A DNA stretch of 44,778 bases from Bacillota bacterium (GTDB lineage Bacteria; Bacillota; Desulfotomaculia; Desulfotomaculales; Pelotomaculaceae), in NCBI GenBank assembly GCA_029555205.1, contig JAKPTB010000011.1, forward strand, positions 1-44,778. Direction: 5' to 3'. This document shows positions 32,251-39,302 of this stretch, piece after piece. How positions within the stretch are numbered: the stretch's first letter is position 1; the number at the start of each line of letters is the position of its first letter. Below the pieces are notes generated by a model. The model was not told the DNA's origin. It worked only from the letters and a program-made list of their open reading frames with translations, and searched no databases. The position numbers and the translations under genes are program-made.

Positions 32251-33567
32251 ATGATTAAAAAAATCATTGTTCCGTTCATCTTAATTATTCTATTAGGACT
32301 TCTTTTAATACCGCCAGCATTCAGTAGCGAGATAAAAAGTGACAATGTAATAAGCAATGATCCTGTTCAGGAGCAGGAAGAACAGCTTTTGGAGAATTAT
32401 GAGGATCTGGTTGAGGTAAACACGACTGGTCAATTAGAAATACAAAATAACCAGTTGGCTGGCGGAGAAGTCAGAGCGGGTGAAGGGATCAGCGTCGGTT
32501 TCGATCCTGCCACCGTTAATGCCGGTGTGGGCGACGAGTTTACCATAGGCGTAAAGATTAATAATTTAACCTCCGGCCAAGAAATCATGGGTTTCCGTCA
32601 CGTGTTTAACTTTAACCCGGACTTACTGGAAGTGGTAAAGGTTGAAGTGCCGGCCAACTCTTTTTTAAACCCGGTTCTGACAGCCCCTGTAACTCATAAC
32701 AATACCACCGGCAAAGTTGAACTGAACCTGGCCAGGTCTAATTATGTATGGCCCGGCAGCAGCGGGGTTGTATACAATATCAAAATGAAGGTTAAAGCAA
32801 AAGGTATCGCAACTTTGACCCATGAGGTCGTTGACCTGCGAAATGCGCAGAATCAGCCTCTGGCGGTAAATTCCATTAACGGCACAGTTAATGTATCCTC
32901 CGCCAACATTAGTTTTGTACCCTCCGCTGCAAATGTCACTAAGGGCGGAAGCTTTACCCTGGGTGTGGAAATAAGTAATCTTACCGCCGGGCAAACCATC
33001 CTGGGTTTCCATCACGTGTTTGATTTCAACCCCAACCTGTTGGAAGTGGTTGAGGTGGTAATACCGGATAATTCGTTTTTTAGCCCGGTACTGACGTCTT
33101 TTCCGGAGTATAACAATACCACCGGCAAGGTTGAACTGAACCTGGCCAGGTCTAATTCCGCGTATCCCGGCGGTAGCGGAGTTGTATACAATATAAAAAT
33201 GAAGGCAAAAGCCAAGGGAACCGCAACTCTAAACCATACCGTCGCCGACCTGCGTGACGGCGGGAACAATCCCCTGGGGGTAACGAAAACCAACGGTTCT
33301 GTTGAGATCAATGAGTTTCCCGGTGATTTCAACGGGAACGCCAGCATAGAATTTGAAGACTTGATGATTTTTGCCCTTGCCTGGAACCATAAAGCCGGAG
33401 ACCCCGGCTGGTCGCAGGCTGAACAGAATATTCCGGGATCTCCTTTCAGTAAGTGCGATCTTGCCCCGTCCAGCGGTACTTATCCCAACTTGAACATCAC
33501 TCCGGACGGCAAGGTCGACTTTGAGGATTTAATGGTCTTTGTAACGATCTGGAATGCCACCAGGTAA
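32251..33567 (+). CDS. Secreted protein with two cohesin modules and a dockerin-like tail
   Basis: The 438-residue protein has a Sec signal peptide (MIKKIIVPFILIILLGLLLI), a short acidic spacer, and two homologous cohesin-type beta modules at about residues 80-215 and 220-355. Each holds 'G(F)xHVFxFNPxLLEVV', 'NNTTGKVELNLARSN' and 'GVVYNIKMKxKAKG'. The C-terminus (about 358-438) carries two Ca-binding-type repeats, DFNGNASIEFEDLM and NITPDGKVDFEDLM, like a dockerin. Cohesin-dockerin pairs build extracellular complexes; here both lie in one chain and no glycoside hydrolase is nearby. ATG 32251 follows AAAGGAAGAAG. It interrupts the rqcP-yabP block of spore formers, and its flanks are A+T-rich. 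Confidence 0.85.
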   Translation: MIKKIIVPFILIILLGLLLIPPAFSSEIKSDNVISNDPVQEQEEQLLENYEDLVEVNTTGQLEIQNNQLAGGEVRAGEGISVGFDPATVNAGVGDEFTIGVKINNLTSGQEIMGFRHVFNFNPDLLEVVKVEVPANSFLNPVLTAPVTHNNTTGKVELNLARSNYVWPGSSGVVYNIKMKVKAKGIATLTHEVVDLRNAQNQPLAVNSINGTVNVSSANISFVPSAANVTKGGSFTLGVEISNLTAGQTILGFHHVFDFNPNLLEVVEVVIPDNSFFSPVLTSFPEYNNTTGKVELNLARSNSAYPGGSGVVYNIKMKAKAKGTATLNHTVADLRDGGNNPLGVTKTNGSVEINEFPGDFNGNASIEFEDLMIFALAWNHKAGDPGWSQAEQNIPGSPFSKCDLAPSSGTYPNLNITPDGKVDFEDLMVFVTIWNATR

Positions 33568-33718
33568 ACCAACGGTTAAACCGCCATACCGCTGACGCGG
33601 TGGCAGTAGCAGGATAAGCCGGATCTAAACTGGCGGGAGGGGGAGATTCCCGGGCCGGTTTTAAGCGCCCCTAATGATATCAGTTTGTTTTTGAAGAGCT
33701 ACAATATACAAATAGGAA

Positions 33719-33746
33719 AAGGAGGCCCGAAAGGCCTTCTTTTTTT
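33719..33746 (+). terminator. Rho-independent terminator after cohesin gene
   Basis: AAGGAGGCC (33719-33727) pairs over nine positions (one G-T) with GGCCTTCTT (33733-33741) around CGAAA, followed by more Ts to 33746. It separates the cohesin gene from yabP. Confidence 0.85.
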
Positions 33747-33747
33747 A

Positions 33748-33775
33748 GCATAAATAAAAAGGCCGGGCATAGGAT
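33748..33775 (+). promoter_or_regulatory. Candidate sigma-E promoter of yabP
   Basis: GCATAAA (33748-33754) and CATAGGAT (33768-33775), 13 bases apart, fit the mother-cell sigma-E pattern (about GnATAnT, N13-14, CATACAnT) with two departures in each box. It begins right after the cohesin terminator and about 70 bases before the yabP start. YabP is sigma-E controlled in Bacillus. Confidence 0.5.
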
Positions 33776-33844
33776 GAAATAAACCTGGTTTACCAAAGAG
33801 GGCATCCTAATTTGGGGGGTTCCCCTGCGGAAGGGGTGTTGGAC

Positions 33845-34123
33845 ATGGATGAGAACCTCAAGCACAGTATCTCCGTCAGCGGGCGCAAGAAGCTTGTTAT
33901 GGAAGGGGTTCTTAATGTGGACAGCTTTGATGAATCTGAGATAACGCTGGAAACCAATTATGGCATGCTCGTTTTAAAAGGGGAGGGATTGCATATAACC
34001 CACCTCAGTCTGGAGCAGGGAAACCTTGCCGCCGAGGGTTTCTTTACCTCCCTTCAATACCATGATAGCAAAGAAAAGGGCAAGGCCAAAGCAAAGGGGA
34101 TGTTAAGCAGAATACTAAAATAG
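33845..34123 (+). CDS. yabP: Sporulation protein YabP
   Basis: YabP is a small conserved mother-cell sporulation protein. The 92-residue product matches the family throughout, with HSISVSGRKKLVMEGVLNVD, ESEITLETNYGMLVLKGEGLHI, and LSLEQGNLAAEGFFTSLQY; it is predicted to be soluble with a basic C-terminus. The frame is open from 33812, but GGAAGGGGTG precedes ATG 33845 and gives a family-like N-terminus. It precedes yabQ as in Bacillus, though a hairpin terminator sits between the two. Confidence 0.95.
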   Translation: MDENLKHSISVSGRKKLVMEGVLNVDSFDESEITLETNYGMLVLKGEGLHITHLSLEQGNLAAEGFFTSLQYHDSKEKGKAKAKGMLSRILK

Positions 34124-34132
34124 TAAACCGGG

Positions 34133-34156
34133 AAAAGCGCTCACAGGCGCTTTTTT
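34133..34156 (+). terminator. Hairpin terminator between yabP and yabQ
   Basis: AAAAGCGC (34133-34140) pairs perfectly with GCGCTTTT (34147-34154) around TCACAG, and Ts continue to 34156. It would make yabQ expression depend on read-through or on its own promoter. Confidence 0.8.
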
Positions 34157-34178
34157 AAGCAGAGGAGGCAGCCGGTAA

Positions 34179-34739
34179 ATGGAATCCTTATCTGAGCAGT
34201 TCCTTGCCTTTGCAGCCACCGTAGCGGCCGGCCTGGCCGCCGGCTTTTTTTATAATTATTACCGTGAGCTCAGGCGGGCTTTCAAATTTAGAAAACGGGC
34301 AACTATCCTGGGGGATATTGTATTCTGGCTGGTAACCACGGCAATGATCTTCCTGGCCCTGCTCCGGGGGAACTGGGGTGAAGTGCGGCTATACGTCTTT
34401 GTCGGGCTCTTCCTGGGGGCCTTCTTTTATTACTGGCTCCTCAGCGCTCCGGTGAGTCGTTTTCTCAGGTTCAAATTCCAGGTTGTCAAGAAGACCTGGC
34501 GGCTTTTTCTCAGGTGTATGCGGATCATCTGGACGGCTGTCCTTTTTCCCTTTCGCCTGATCATCCTGGCGGTATCCTTCCCCCTGGAATTTCTTGGCAC
34601 CCTCTTGAAAAAGGCCGGCAGAAAGTTTAAAACCGCCTGGTACAACCTGGCGGGCAAAAGGATTGAACGGGGCCTTGTGAGGGCAAGAGCCGGGCTGAGC
34701 CGGCTGCTCTTTTGGCGTAAGGGGAAGAAGGAGGAGTAG
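34179..34739 (+). CDS. yabQ: Spore cortex/sporulation membrane protein YabQ
   Basis: YabQ is a mother-cell membrane protein required for spore cortex formation in Bacillus. The 186-residue product has the family N-terminus (LSEQFLAFAATVAAGLAAGF, then YNYYRELRRAFKFRK), a second and third helix at about residues 45-90, and an extended basic C-terminal region rich in Arg and Lys with further hydrophobic segments. ATG 34179 follows AGAGGAGG. It directly follows yabP. The genes expected next, divIC and spoIIE, are replaced here by a 348-base A+T-rich gap and a two-component system. Confidence 0.9.
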   Translation: MESLSEQFLAFAATVAAGLAAGFFYNYYRELRRAFKFRKRATILGDIVFWLVTTAMIFLALLRGNWGEVRLYVFVGLFLGAFFYYWLLSAPVSRFLRFKFQVVKKTWRLFLRCMRIIWTAVLFPFRLIILAVSFPLEFLGTLLKKAGRKFKTAWYNLAGKRIERGLVRARAGLSRLLFWRKGKKEE

Positions 34740-35087
34740 CCCGGTTAGGACAGTAACTACAACAATAATTGGTTAACAAACAAAATTACGTTCTTTTTCC
34801 ACTTCTTAAGCATCTGCTGAAATATTTTATCCAATCATTTCTATCCAACGAGATTTCTATAGAATCATTGTATATTCGTTACAATCTAGTAATAACATGG
34901 AGAATAATCATAGCTGATCTATAATTCGGCTATTTTGAAACAAAACTTTCGGTTGAGCTATTCAAGAACTTTTATTGCCTTTTTTTGGGTTTGACAAAAT
35001 ATTATTAAGATCTAAAATAATTACAGACTTATCAATAAATTTATTTTATTAATAATTGTCTTTACATAAATGAAATGGGGAGAGCAG
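34740..35087. other. A+T-rich 348-bp gap with promoter for the two-component genes
   Basis: No gene is seen. It contains the inverted repeat ATTGTA (34867-34872) / TACAAT (34880-34885) and the sigma-A-type promoter at 34991-35018. The composition is markedly richer in A+T than the genes on either side and marks the boundary of the conserved sporulation block. Confidence 0.55.
34991..35018 (+). promoter_or_regulatory. Sigma-A-type promoter of histidine kinase gene
   Basis: A perfect TTGACA (34991-34996) and TAAAAT (35013-35018), one base from consensus, are 16 bases apart. Transcription would start near 35025, about 60 bases before the kinase start codon. Confidence 0.75.
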
Positions 35088-36719
35088 ATGGAACTGCGTA
35101 ATGAAACCCCGGTTGTAGAAAACAAAGTACTGTCTTCTGTGGAAGTAAAGAACATTATTGAGGAACTGACCAGGCAGAACTCGCGTATGGCCATTATCCA
35201 GCAGATTGCCAAAAGGATCAATGTGGAGATGTCCTATGACGATATCATCGATGAGGTAGCGGCCCCCCTGCGCAGTGTTCTCCCCTATGACCTGCTCAGT
35301 TTTTGCCTCCTGGAAAAAGGCCGGCTCATCATTAAATCAGGAGTACCCAAGGAACAAAAGATACTGGGTGTGGGCTGGATCCTGGACAGGCATAATTCGG
35401 CGCCCTGGAAGGCCATTATGGACAAGCATTGCTTTTTAAGGCAGGACATCTGGAACGATCCGCACAAATACCAGGAAGATGACAACTTAAGGGAACTGGG
35501 CATTAAATCGGCAATTATGGCGCCGCTCCTGGTCAACAACGAAGTTATCGGCGCCCTGAATTTCGGAAGTAAAGAGACCTATGTATATTCGGAGAATGAT
35601 TTTATCTTTGTTCAGCAGTTGGCCGACCAGCTGGCAGTTTGTATCAATAATACCCGCTTATATGCCGAAGTCTCCAAAAGCAAGAGGGAGTGGGAGGAAA
35701 CTTTCAAAGCAGTTCCGGGCAGGCTCTTTCTCATTGACCTCTCTTACAATGTTTTGCGTTCCAACAGCCAGGACCCCGTAGCAAAGTCCGGCAGGGATGT
35801 AAAATGCTATGAGACCTTTGCCTGCTGCGGGGATCAGTGTCATTTGTGTCCCGCCGCGGAAGCTTTTCAGACAGGCCGGGCCTGTGTCAGGGAGTCCACC
35901 CACACTATCACAAAAAACATTTATAATATATCGGCCTACCCCCTCTACAACGAAAATAACGATCTCTACGGCATGGCTGTGTACGTTAATGATGTTACCG
36001 GTAAAAGAAGGATGGAGGCACAACTGTTTCAGTCGGCCAAGCTCGCAGCCATAGGTGAAATGGCCGCAGGCGTGGCTCACGAACTGAACAGCCCCCTTAC
36101 CGCAATCATCGGCAACTCCAGTCTGATTTTAAGAAGCGCTCCGTCGGATGACAAGTACTTAAAACTGCTGCAGGATATCAAGTCCTGCGGGCAGAGAAGC
36201 AAGCGCATTATCCAAAACCTGCTCACCTTTTCCAGGCAGGACAGTTATACCTTCGCTCAAGTTTCCATCAACGATGTGGTGGAAAACAGTTTATATCTGG
36301 TTTCCTATCAAATCGAAAAAAACAAGATAACCATAAATAAGAACCTCAATCCCCAAATTCCCCTGTTTATGGGCAATAAGCTGCAGCTGGAGCAGGTGGT
36401 AATCAACTTTTTGCTCAATGCCAAGGATGCCCTGGAGGGGCTGGCGGACGGCGTGATTGAAATCAGCACAAACATGCGGGAGGACTCAGAAGCAGGTTGC
36501 ATAGTGGTGGAGTTAAAAGTAGCGGACAACGGGGTGGGTATTCCGGAGAGCATAATCGATCAAATATTCAACCCCTTTTTTACAACCAAGGAGAAAACCA
36601 GGGGAACCGGGTTGGGACTTTCCGTGAGCCTGGGTATTGCCCAAACCCACGGCGGCAGGATCGAGGTTGACAGCGAGGCCGGCAGGGGCAGTGTTTTCTC
36701 CTTGATTATTCCATTGTAG
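35088..36719 (+). CDS. Soluble sensor histidine kinase (GAF, Cys-rich PAS, NtrB-type)
   Basis: The 543-residue protein has no membrane helix, so it senses a cytosolic signal. After a short helical N-terminus, a GAF domain spans about residues 40-200. A PAS-like domain (about 205-315) has a cysteine cluster near 238-265 in the order KCYETFACCG, then CHLCP, then TGRAC, which might bind a metal or Fe-S cluster or act as a thiol sensor. The kinase core has His331 in GVAHELNSPLTAIIGN, N-box NFLLNAKDAL, G1 ADNGVGIP and G2 GTGLGLS. ATG 35088 (after GGGGAG) is preferred to ATG 35070. It pairs with the regulator 29 bases downstream. Confidence 0.93.
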   Translation: MELRNETPVVENKVLSSVEVKNIIEELTRQNSRMAIIQQIAKRINVEMSYDDIIDEVAAPLRSVLPYDLLSFCLLEKGRLIIKSGVPKEQKILGVGWILDRHNSAPWKAIMDKHCFLRQDIWNDPHKYQEDDNLRELGIKSAIMAPLLVNNEVIGALNFGSKETYVYSENDFIFVQQLADQLAVCINNTRLYAEVSKSKREWEETFKAVPGRLFLIDLSYNVLRSNSQDPVAKSGRDVKCYETFACCGDQCHLCPAAEAFQTGRACVRESTHTITKNIYNISAYPLYNENNDLYGMAVYVNDVTGKRRMEAQLFQSAKLAAIGEMAAGVAHELNSPLTAIIGNSSLILRSAPSDDKYLKLLQDIKSCGQRSKRIIQNLLTFSRQDSYTFAQVSINDVVENSLYLVSYQIEKNKITINKNLNPQIPLFMGNKLQLEQVVINFLLNAKDALEGLADGVIEISTNMREDSEAGCIVVELKVADNGVGIPESIIDQIFNPFFTTKEKTRGTGLGLSVSLGIAQTHGGRIEVDSEAGRGSVFSLIIPL

Positions 36720-36748
36720 CAGATAATAACTGGTCTGGGGTGACAGCA

Positions 36749-38206
36749 GTGAAGAAGCCGGAAATTTTGGTGATTGATGATGAGGCTGAAGTCGGTACCT
36801 TCTTTGAATTCTATTTTCAGGAAGAAAAGGGCTACCCTGTGGATGTGGCTAATTCAGGTGTTGCGGCCAGGACCCTCTTATGCGAAAAATCCTATGATTT
36901 GGCTCTGGTCGACTTGAAGTTGCCCGATACTGACGGGATTACCCTGCTGAAAGAAATCAAGGAGAGCAGCCCCGGCTGTGAGGTAATCATCATGACCGGT
37001 TACAGCACCATTAAATCGGCCGTAGAAGCCATGAAGCTGGGTGCCTTTGATTATATCGACAAGCCCTTTGATGAACTGGAAGAACTGGACAACCTGCTGG
37101 ACCTGGCCCTGCAGTCCATTAATAACAAACAGAGGTTTATCCGTGATGAGCTGCAAAAGCTTGCTTCGGAATTCAGCATCATCATGGCCGATGACAGCCC
37201 GCTGAAAGAACTGCTCCTTTTAAGTAAAAAAGTAGCTACCCGCAAAATTTCCGTTTTGATAGAAGGAGAGACCGGTACCGGGAAAGATTTGTTGGCCAGG
37301 TTTATCCATGCCAACAGTCCCCGTTTCGGCAATCCCTTCATCTGCGTAAACTGCGGGGCGCTGACCGAGTCACTGCTGGAAAGCGAGCTTTTTGGACATG
37401 AAAAAGGGGCCTTTACCGGTTCCCAGGGTGTCCGGCACGGGATTTTTGAACTGGCCAACAAGGGTACACTCTTTCTGGACGAGATCGGCGAGGCCTCGCC
37501 GTCCATCCAGGTCAAGCTGCTGCGAGTTTTAGAAAGCGGTGAATTCTACCGGGTTGGTGGTGAAAGACCGCTTAAAACCGATGTCCGGGTACTGGCTGCC
37601 ACCAATAAGAGTCTGCGGGATGCAGCAAGGGATAAACTTTTCCGGGAAGACCTCCTCTACCGCCTTGATGTTGTCAGCCTGCAAATCCCGCCCCTGCGGG
37701 AAAGACCTATGGATATTGTGCCGCTGGTGGACTACTTTATTGAAAAAAACTTGCCGGAAGAAGAAAGGCATTTGCGCATCCGCTTTAGCGACCAGGCCAT
37801 GTCTCTGTTGCAGAACTATTCCTGGCCGGGCAATGTCAGGGAGTTGTCCAATGTGGTGGCCCGTTCCCTCGCCCTCAGGAGCAGCGACCTGATTGGTCCG
37901 GATTGCCTGCCCGGACACATTGTCCACAATGAGAAAGATTTTCTGGCCAGGCACCTGGGCACAAAAACAAACGTTAACGAGGTAGTCCGGGACTGGAGCC
38001 GGAGACTGCTCAAGGTAATATTGAGCAAGGGCAATATTGATCTGGCGGAACTTAAGGAAACAATGGAGCGGGAGTCCACCTGGGCGGTCAGGCGGGTTAT
38101 AGAGGAAACCCTGGCAAAGACCGGAAATAACCGGACAAAAGCAGCAAAACTTTTAAATGTCACCCCGCGGGTTTTACGCTACCTGGAAAAGGAGAAAGAT
38201 AAATAA
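36749..38206 (+). CDS. Sigma-54-dependent response regulator, NtrC family
   Basis: The 485-residue protein has a receiver domain (residues 1-120) with phosphoacceptor Asp55 in LALVDLKLPDTDG, then a sigma-54-interacting AAA+ domain (about 140-375). The latter has Walker A GETGTGKD, the sigma-54 contact loop GAFTGS, Walker B GTLFLDEIGE, and WPGNVRELSNVV. A Fis-type helix-turn-helix ends the protein (TGNNRTKAAKLLNVTPRVLR). GTG 36740 is in frame, but GGGGTGA overlaps it and serves GTG 36749. It should activate promoters of the GG-N10-GC type; one lies 183 bases after its stop. A terminator follows at 38217. Confidence 0.95.
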   Translation: MKKPEILVIDDEAEVGTFFEFYFQEEKGYPVDVANSGVAARTLLCEKSYDLALVDLKLPDTDGITLLKEIKESSPGCEVIIMTGYSTIKSAVEAMKLGAFDYIDKPFDELEELDNLLDLALQSINNKQRFIRDELQKLASEFSIIMADDSPLKELLLLSKKVATRKISVLIEGETGTGKDLLARFIHANSPRFGNPFICVNCGALTESLLESELFGHEKGAFTGSQGVRHGIFELANKGTLFLDEIGEASPSIQVKLLRVLESGEFYRVGGERPLKTDVRVLAATNKSLRDAARDKLFREDLLYRLDVVSLQIPPLRERPMDIVPLVDYFIEKNLPEEERHLRIRFSDQAMSLLQNYSWPGNVRELSNVVARSLALRSSDLIGPDCLPGHIVHNEKDFLARHLGTKTNVNEVVRDWSRRLLKVILSKGNIDLAELKETMERESTWAVRRVIEETLAKTGNNRTKAAKLLNVTPRVLRYLEKEKDK

Positions 38207-38216
38207 ATTTAACCGG

Positions 38217-38253
38217 GGCCGGCTGCCGTTTTTTCGGCAACCGGCCGTTTATT
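38217..38253 (+). terminator. Rho-independent terminator after response regulator
   Basis: GGCCGGCTGCCG (38217-38228) pairs with CGGCAACCGGCC (38235-38246), with one mismatch, around a loop of six Ts, followed by GTTTATTT. A second hairpin, GGCCTCT (38343-38349) with AGAGGTC (38355-38361) and a T-rich tail to 38371, lies just before the sigma-54 promoter. Confidence 0.85.
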
Positions 38254-38300
38254 TGTCGATAATATTTGCTAGTTTAGCCTTAGATTTGCCGGAACCACCT

Positions 38301-38329
38301 GTTCAAGTTTTGTTAAACAAAAAAAGAAC
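38301..38329. promoter_or_regulatory. 29-bp palindrome, candidate enhancer for the NtrC-type regulator
   Basis: The palindrome is centred on base 38315: inner arms TTTTGTT/AACAAAA flank one A, and outer arms GTTC/GAAC are placed symmetrically three bases away. It lies about 100 bases upstream of the expected sigma-54 transcript start, the usual distance for an enhancer-binding protein. That it is the binding site of the adjacent regulator is inference. Confidence 0.5.
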
Positions 38330-38388
38330 TCAATATTCTGTAGGCCTCTCAATCAGAGGTCTTTCTTTTTTGAATATTCATTAAAAAC

Positions 38389-38404
38389 TGGCATCTTCCT
38401 TGCT
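38389..38404 (+). promoter_or_regulatory. Sigma-54 promoter of nfnA-nfnB
   Basis: CTGGCAT, CTTCC and TTGCT reproduce the -24/-12 consensus (YTGGCAnnnnnnTTGCW), with GG and GC exactly ten bases apart. The expected start near 38414 leaves a 25-base leader that contains the AAAGGAGGG ribosome binding site. An NtrC-family activator gene is immediately upstream. Confidence 0.85.
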
Positions 38405-38438
38405 GTAGAAATATTCAGTAAAGGAGGGTAATGCTTTC

Positions 38439-39302
38439 ATGTACAGGATCGTTAATAGAGAAGTTCTTGCCCCTGCCATCAGTCTGATTGAAATCAAGGC
38501 TCCCCTGGTGGCTGGAAAGGCGAAAGCCGGCCAGTTTGTCATCCTTCGCCTATGGGAGGGCGGCGAACGGATTCCCCTCACAATTGCAGACTTTGACAGG
38601 GAGAGAGGGACCATTACCTGCGTCTTTCAGGAGGTGGGGAAAACCACAAGACAACTGGGGACTTTGGAAGCAGGAGACAAGCTCAAAGATTTCGCCGGGC
38701 CGTTGGGACTACCCTCCCGGATCCAGAATTTTGGGAGCGTTGTCTGTATCGGCGGCGGCGTCGGAGTTGCCCCGGTTTATCCCATTGCCCGCGCTCTAAA
38801 GGATGCCGGTAACGAGGTAACCGGAATTATCGGCGCCCGCAACAGGGAGTTGCTATTCTGGGAAGACCGGATGCAGGCTGCCTGTACCAGGCTGCTGGTC
38901 GCCACCGATGACGGTTCTTACGGACATCATGGCTTTGTCACGGATCTCCTCAGGGAAGTTATTGGGGAAAAGAAGGAACTGGACTTATGTATCGCCATCG
39001 GCCCGCTGCCGATGATGCGGGCGGTGAGCAACCTGACCCGGGAATACGGCTTAAAAACCGTGGTCAGCCTTAATTCAATCATGGTCGATGGAACGGGTAT
39101 GTGCGGCTGTTGCCGGGTCACTGTGGGCGGCGAAACAAAGTTTACCTGTGTTGACGGTCCGGAGTTTGACGGACACCTTGTTGATTTCGAGGAAATGGCC
39201 CGGCGGTCTGTTATTTATAAGCCCATGGAGCAACTTGCCCTGGAGCTCTACCTGGGAGAGACCGGGCACAGGTGCAGCTGTGGGCGGGGAGGTGGAAAAT
39301 AA
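38439..39302 (+). CDS. nfnA: NfnA-like sulfide dehydrogenase / ferredoxin-NADP reductase small subunit
   Basis: The 287-residue protein is a ferredoxin-reductase-type flavoprotein. An FAD-binding beta-barrel occupies about residues 1-95 (GQFVILRLWEGGERIPLTIAD), an NAD(P)-binding domain follows (CIGGGVGVAPVYPIARAL near residue 105), and a C-terminal cysteine loop MVDGTGMCGCCRV ... FTCVDGP should hold a [2Fe-2S] cluster, as in NfnA. NfnAB bifurcates electrons between NADPH, NAD+ and ferredoxin; some relatives are sulfide dehydrogenases. ATG 38439 has AAAGGAGGG upstream and a sigma-54 promoter 35 bases away. Its TAA overlaps the start of nfnB (TAATG), so the subunits are translationally coupled. 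Confidence 0.9.
   Translation: MYRIVNREVLAPAISLIEIKAPLVAGKAKAGQFVILRLWEGGERIPLTIADFDRERGTITCVFQEVGKTTRQLGTLEAGDKLKDFAGPLGLPSRIQNFGSVVCIGGGVGVAPVYPIARALKDAGNEVTGIIGARNRELLFWEDRMQAACTRLLVATDDGSYGHHGFVTDLLREVIGEKKELDLCIAIGPLPMMRAVSNLTREYGLKTVVSLNSIMVDGTGMCGCCRVTVGGETKFTCVDGPEFDGHLVDFEEMARRSVIYKPMEQLALELYLGETGHRCSCGRGGGK

Noticed and set aside
33676-33713. GATATC ... TATACAAAT as a sigma-E promoter for yabP
   Set aside because: Spacing is about 23 bases, too long for sigma-E, and the strong terminator at 33719 would stop the transcript; the candidate at 33748 is better.
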